Translations under genes and position numbers: made by a program
Assembly (NCBI RefSeq): GCF_013408925.1
Contig: NZ_JACCAB010000001.1
Location: 2,914,001 to 2,978,000 of the forward strand
DNA length: 64,000 nt
Direction: 5' to 3'
From: Pedococcus badiiscoriae
GTDB taxonomy: Bacteria; Actinomycetota; Actinomycetes; Actinomycetales; Dermatophilaceae
The notes under the pieces: generated by a model
What the model was told of the DNA's origin: nothing
What the model saw: only the letters and a program-made list of their open reading frames with translations
Databases searched by the model: none
Shown here: positions 63,207 to 64,000 of the stretch, piece after piece
Layout: each line of letters begins with the position of its first letter
How positions within the stretch are numbered: position 1 is the stretch's first letter

Positions 63207-63466
63207 AGACTTTCGACTCCCTGTATGCCGAGCTGGCCGAGAAGGCGGTGAGCCGTCCCGAGGGGTCCGGCACCGTGCGCGCGCTGGACGCCGGCGTGCA
63301 TGCGATCGGCAAGAAGATCGTGGAGGAGGCCGCCGAGGTGTGGATGGCTGCTGAGCACGAGGGCAAGGACCGCACGGCCGAGGAGATCAGCCAGCTGCTG
63401 TACCACCTCCAGGTCCTCATGGTCGCCTCCGACCTCACCCTCGACGACGTCTACGCACACCTCTAG
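63203..63466 (+). CDS. hisE: Phosphoribosyl-ATP pyrophosphohydrolase
   Basis: Second step of histidine synthesis. The 87-residue all-helical MazG-fold protein starts [16 protein letters not shown] and has the metal-binding [20 protein letters not shown] region with its Glu residues. As in other actinobacteria HisE is separate from HisI and sits before hisG. Start overlaps ribH by 4 bp. Confidence 0.95.
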   Translation: MKTFDSLYAELAEKAVSRPEGSGTVRALDAGVHAIGKKIVEEAAEVWMAAEHEGKDRTAEEISQLLYHLQVLMVASDLTLDDVYAHL

Positions 63467-63481
63467 AAGGACCTGACGGAC

Positions 63482-64000
63482 ATGTTGCGAATTGCTGTGC
63501 CCAACAAGGGTTCCCTGTCCGAGCCCGCGATCGAGATGCTGCGCGAGGCCGGCTACCGCACCCGTCGTGACACCAAGGAGCTGGTGCTCACCGACGCCGA
63601 CAACGAGGTGGAGTTCTTCTACCTGCGCCCGCGCGACATCGCGGTCTACGTCGGGTCGGGCACCGTGGACTGCGGTGTCACCGGACGCGACCTGCTGCTC
63701 GACGCGGGCAGCGGGGCGATCGAGGTCATGACCCTCGGGTTCGGGGGTTCGACCTTCCGGTATGCCGCGAAGCCCGGCACCTGCGCGAGCGTCCCCGAGA
63801 TCTCGGGCCACCGCGTCGCGACGAGCTATCCCGGGCTCGTCGGCAAGCACCTCGCCGACCACGGCGTCAGCGCCGAGGTGGTCCGACTGGACGGAGCCGT
63901 CGAGACGGCCATCACCCTCGGCGTCGCGGACGTCATCGCCGACGTCGTCGAGACCGGCACCACCTTGCGGCAGCAGGGGCTCGAGGTCTTCGGCGAGGAG
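63482..64000 (+). CDS. hisG: ATP phosphoribosyltransferase, 5' part
   Basis: First enzyme of histidine synthesis. 173 codons are visible before the window ends. Starts [20 protein letters not shown] and includes [21 protein letters not shown] and [19 protein letters not shown], the PRPP-binding region of HisG. ATG 63482 is 15 bp after hisE with AGAAGGAC upstream. The C-terminal regulatory domain that would show whether this is the long form lies outside the window. Confidence 0.95.
   Translation, partial: MLRIAVPNKGSLSEPAIEMLREAGYRTRRDTKELVLTDADNEVEFFYLRPRDIAVYVGSGTVDCGVTGRDLLLDAGSGAIEVMTLGFGGSTFRYAAKPGTCASVPEISGHRVATSYPGLVGKHLADHGVSAEVVRLDGAVETAITLGVADVIADVVETGTTLRQQGLEVFGEE

Overview
The window is a 64 kb piece of a high-GC actinobacterial chromosome (roughly 70% GC by eye, many GTG starts, short gaps, long chains of genes joined by 4-bp ATGA/GTGA stop-start overlaps). 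Gene order closely follows several conserved blocks known from Mycobacterium tuberculosis (recN-steA-steB-pyrG-NUDIX; alaS-ruvX-mltG-aroE-aroC-aroK-aroB-efp-nusB; pyrR-pyrB-pyrC-carA-carB-pyrF-mihF-gmk-rpoZ-coaBC-metK-priA-def-fmt-rsmB-rpe-rib). Details such as a class 1B PyrK/PyrD pair and a RibM-type transporter, plus the very high GC, fit a Micrococcales/Intrasporangiaceae-like organism, but the genus is an inference. No rRNA, tRNA, insertion sequence, prophage or CRISPR array was seen; this is core chromosome.

Layout. 1-7655: DNA repair gene recN, cytokinetic-ring genes steA/steB, then a three-gene lipid-linked glycan cassette (MraY/WecA-like transferase, MurJ-like flippase, GT4 glycosyltransferase). 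7667-13004: pyrG, NUDIX hydrolase, a small membrane protein on the other strand, a YchJ-like SEC-C protein, aspS. 13102-18614: minus-strand alpha/beta hydrolase and MMPL transporter, rarA on plus, and a minus-strand AbiEi/DUF559-type protein. 18797-30789: DUF948 protein, a small membrane-anchored protein, alaS, ruvX, mltG, then the shikimate genes aroE-(prepilin peptidase)-aroC-aroK-aroB, a membrane-anchored esterase, efp and nusB. 30828-34849: a lipoprotein, a 1004-residue secreted subtilisin-like protease and a 111-residue conserved unknown. 35005-45928: the complete de novo UMP operon pyrR-pyrB-pyrC-(PH-like membrane protein)-carA-carB-pyrK-pyrD-pyrF, with a likely PyrR-controlled translational operator at its head. 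46042-57218: mihF-gmk-rpoZ-coaBC-metK-priA-def-fmt-rsmB-LLM oxidoreductase-rpe. 57229-58764: a minus-strand DUF222/HNH nuclease with a LexA-type SOS box. 58925-63206: an FMN riboswitch followed by ribD-ribE-ribM-ribBA-ribH; 63203-64000: hisE and a truncated hisG.

The most unusual signal is not a gene: the octamer GTATGCCG (or its complement) occurs at least 42 times, and its heptamer core at least 46 times, on both strands, inside and outside genes and in several reading frames, where it forces rare TAT, ATA and CAT codons. One inverted pair forms the hairpin after aspS. Second, 9-, 12-, 15- or 18-bp in-frame tandem repeats sit in the non-conserved ends or linkers of at least seven otherwise ordinary housekeeping proteins. 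Third, many genes show a -10 hexamer placed 6-7 nt before the start codon, the geometry of leaderless mRNAs; one of these starts a 25-codon leader ORF separated from the YchJ-like gene by a single in-frame TGA.
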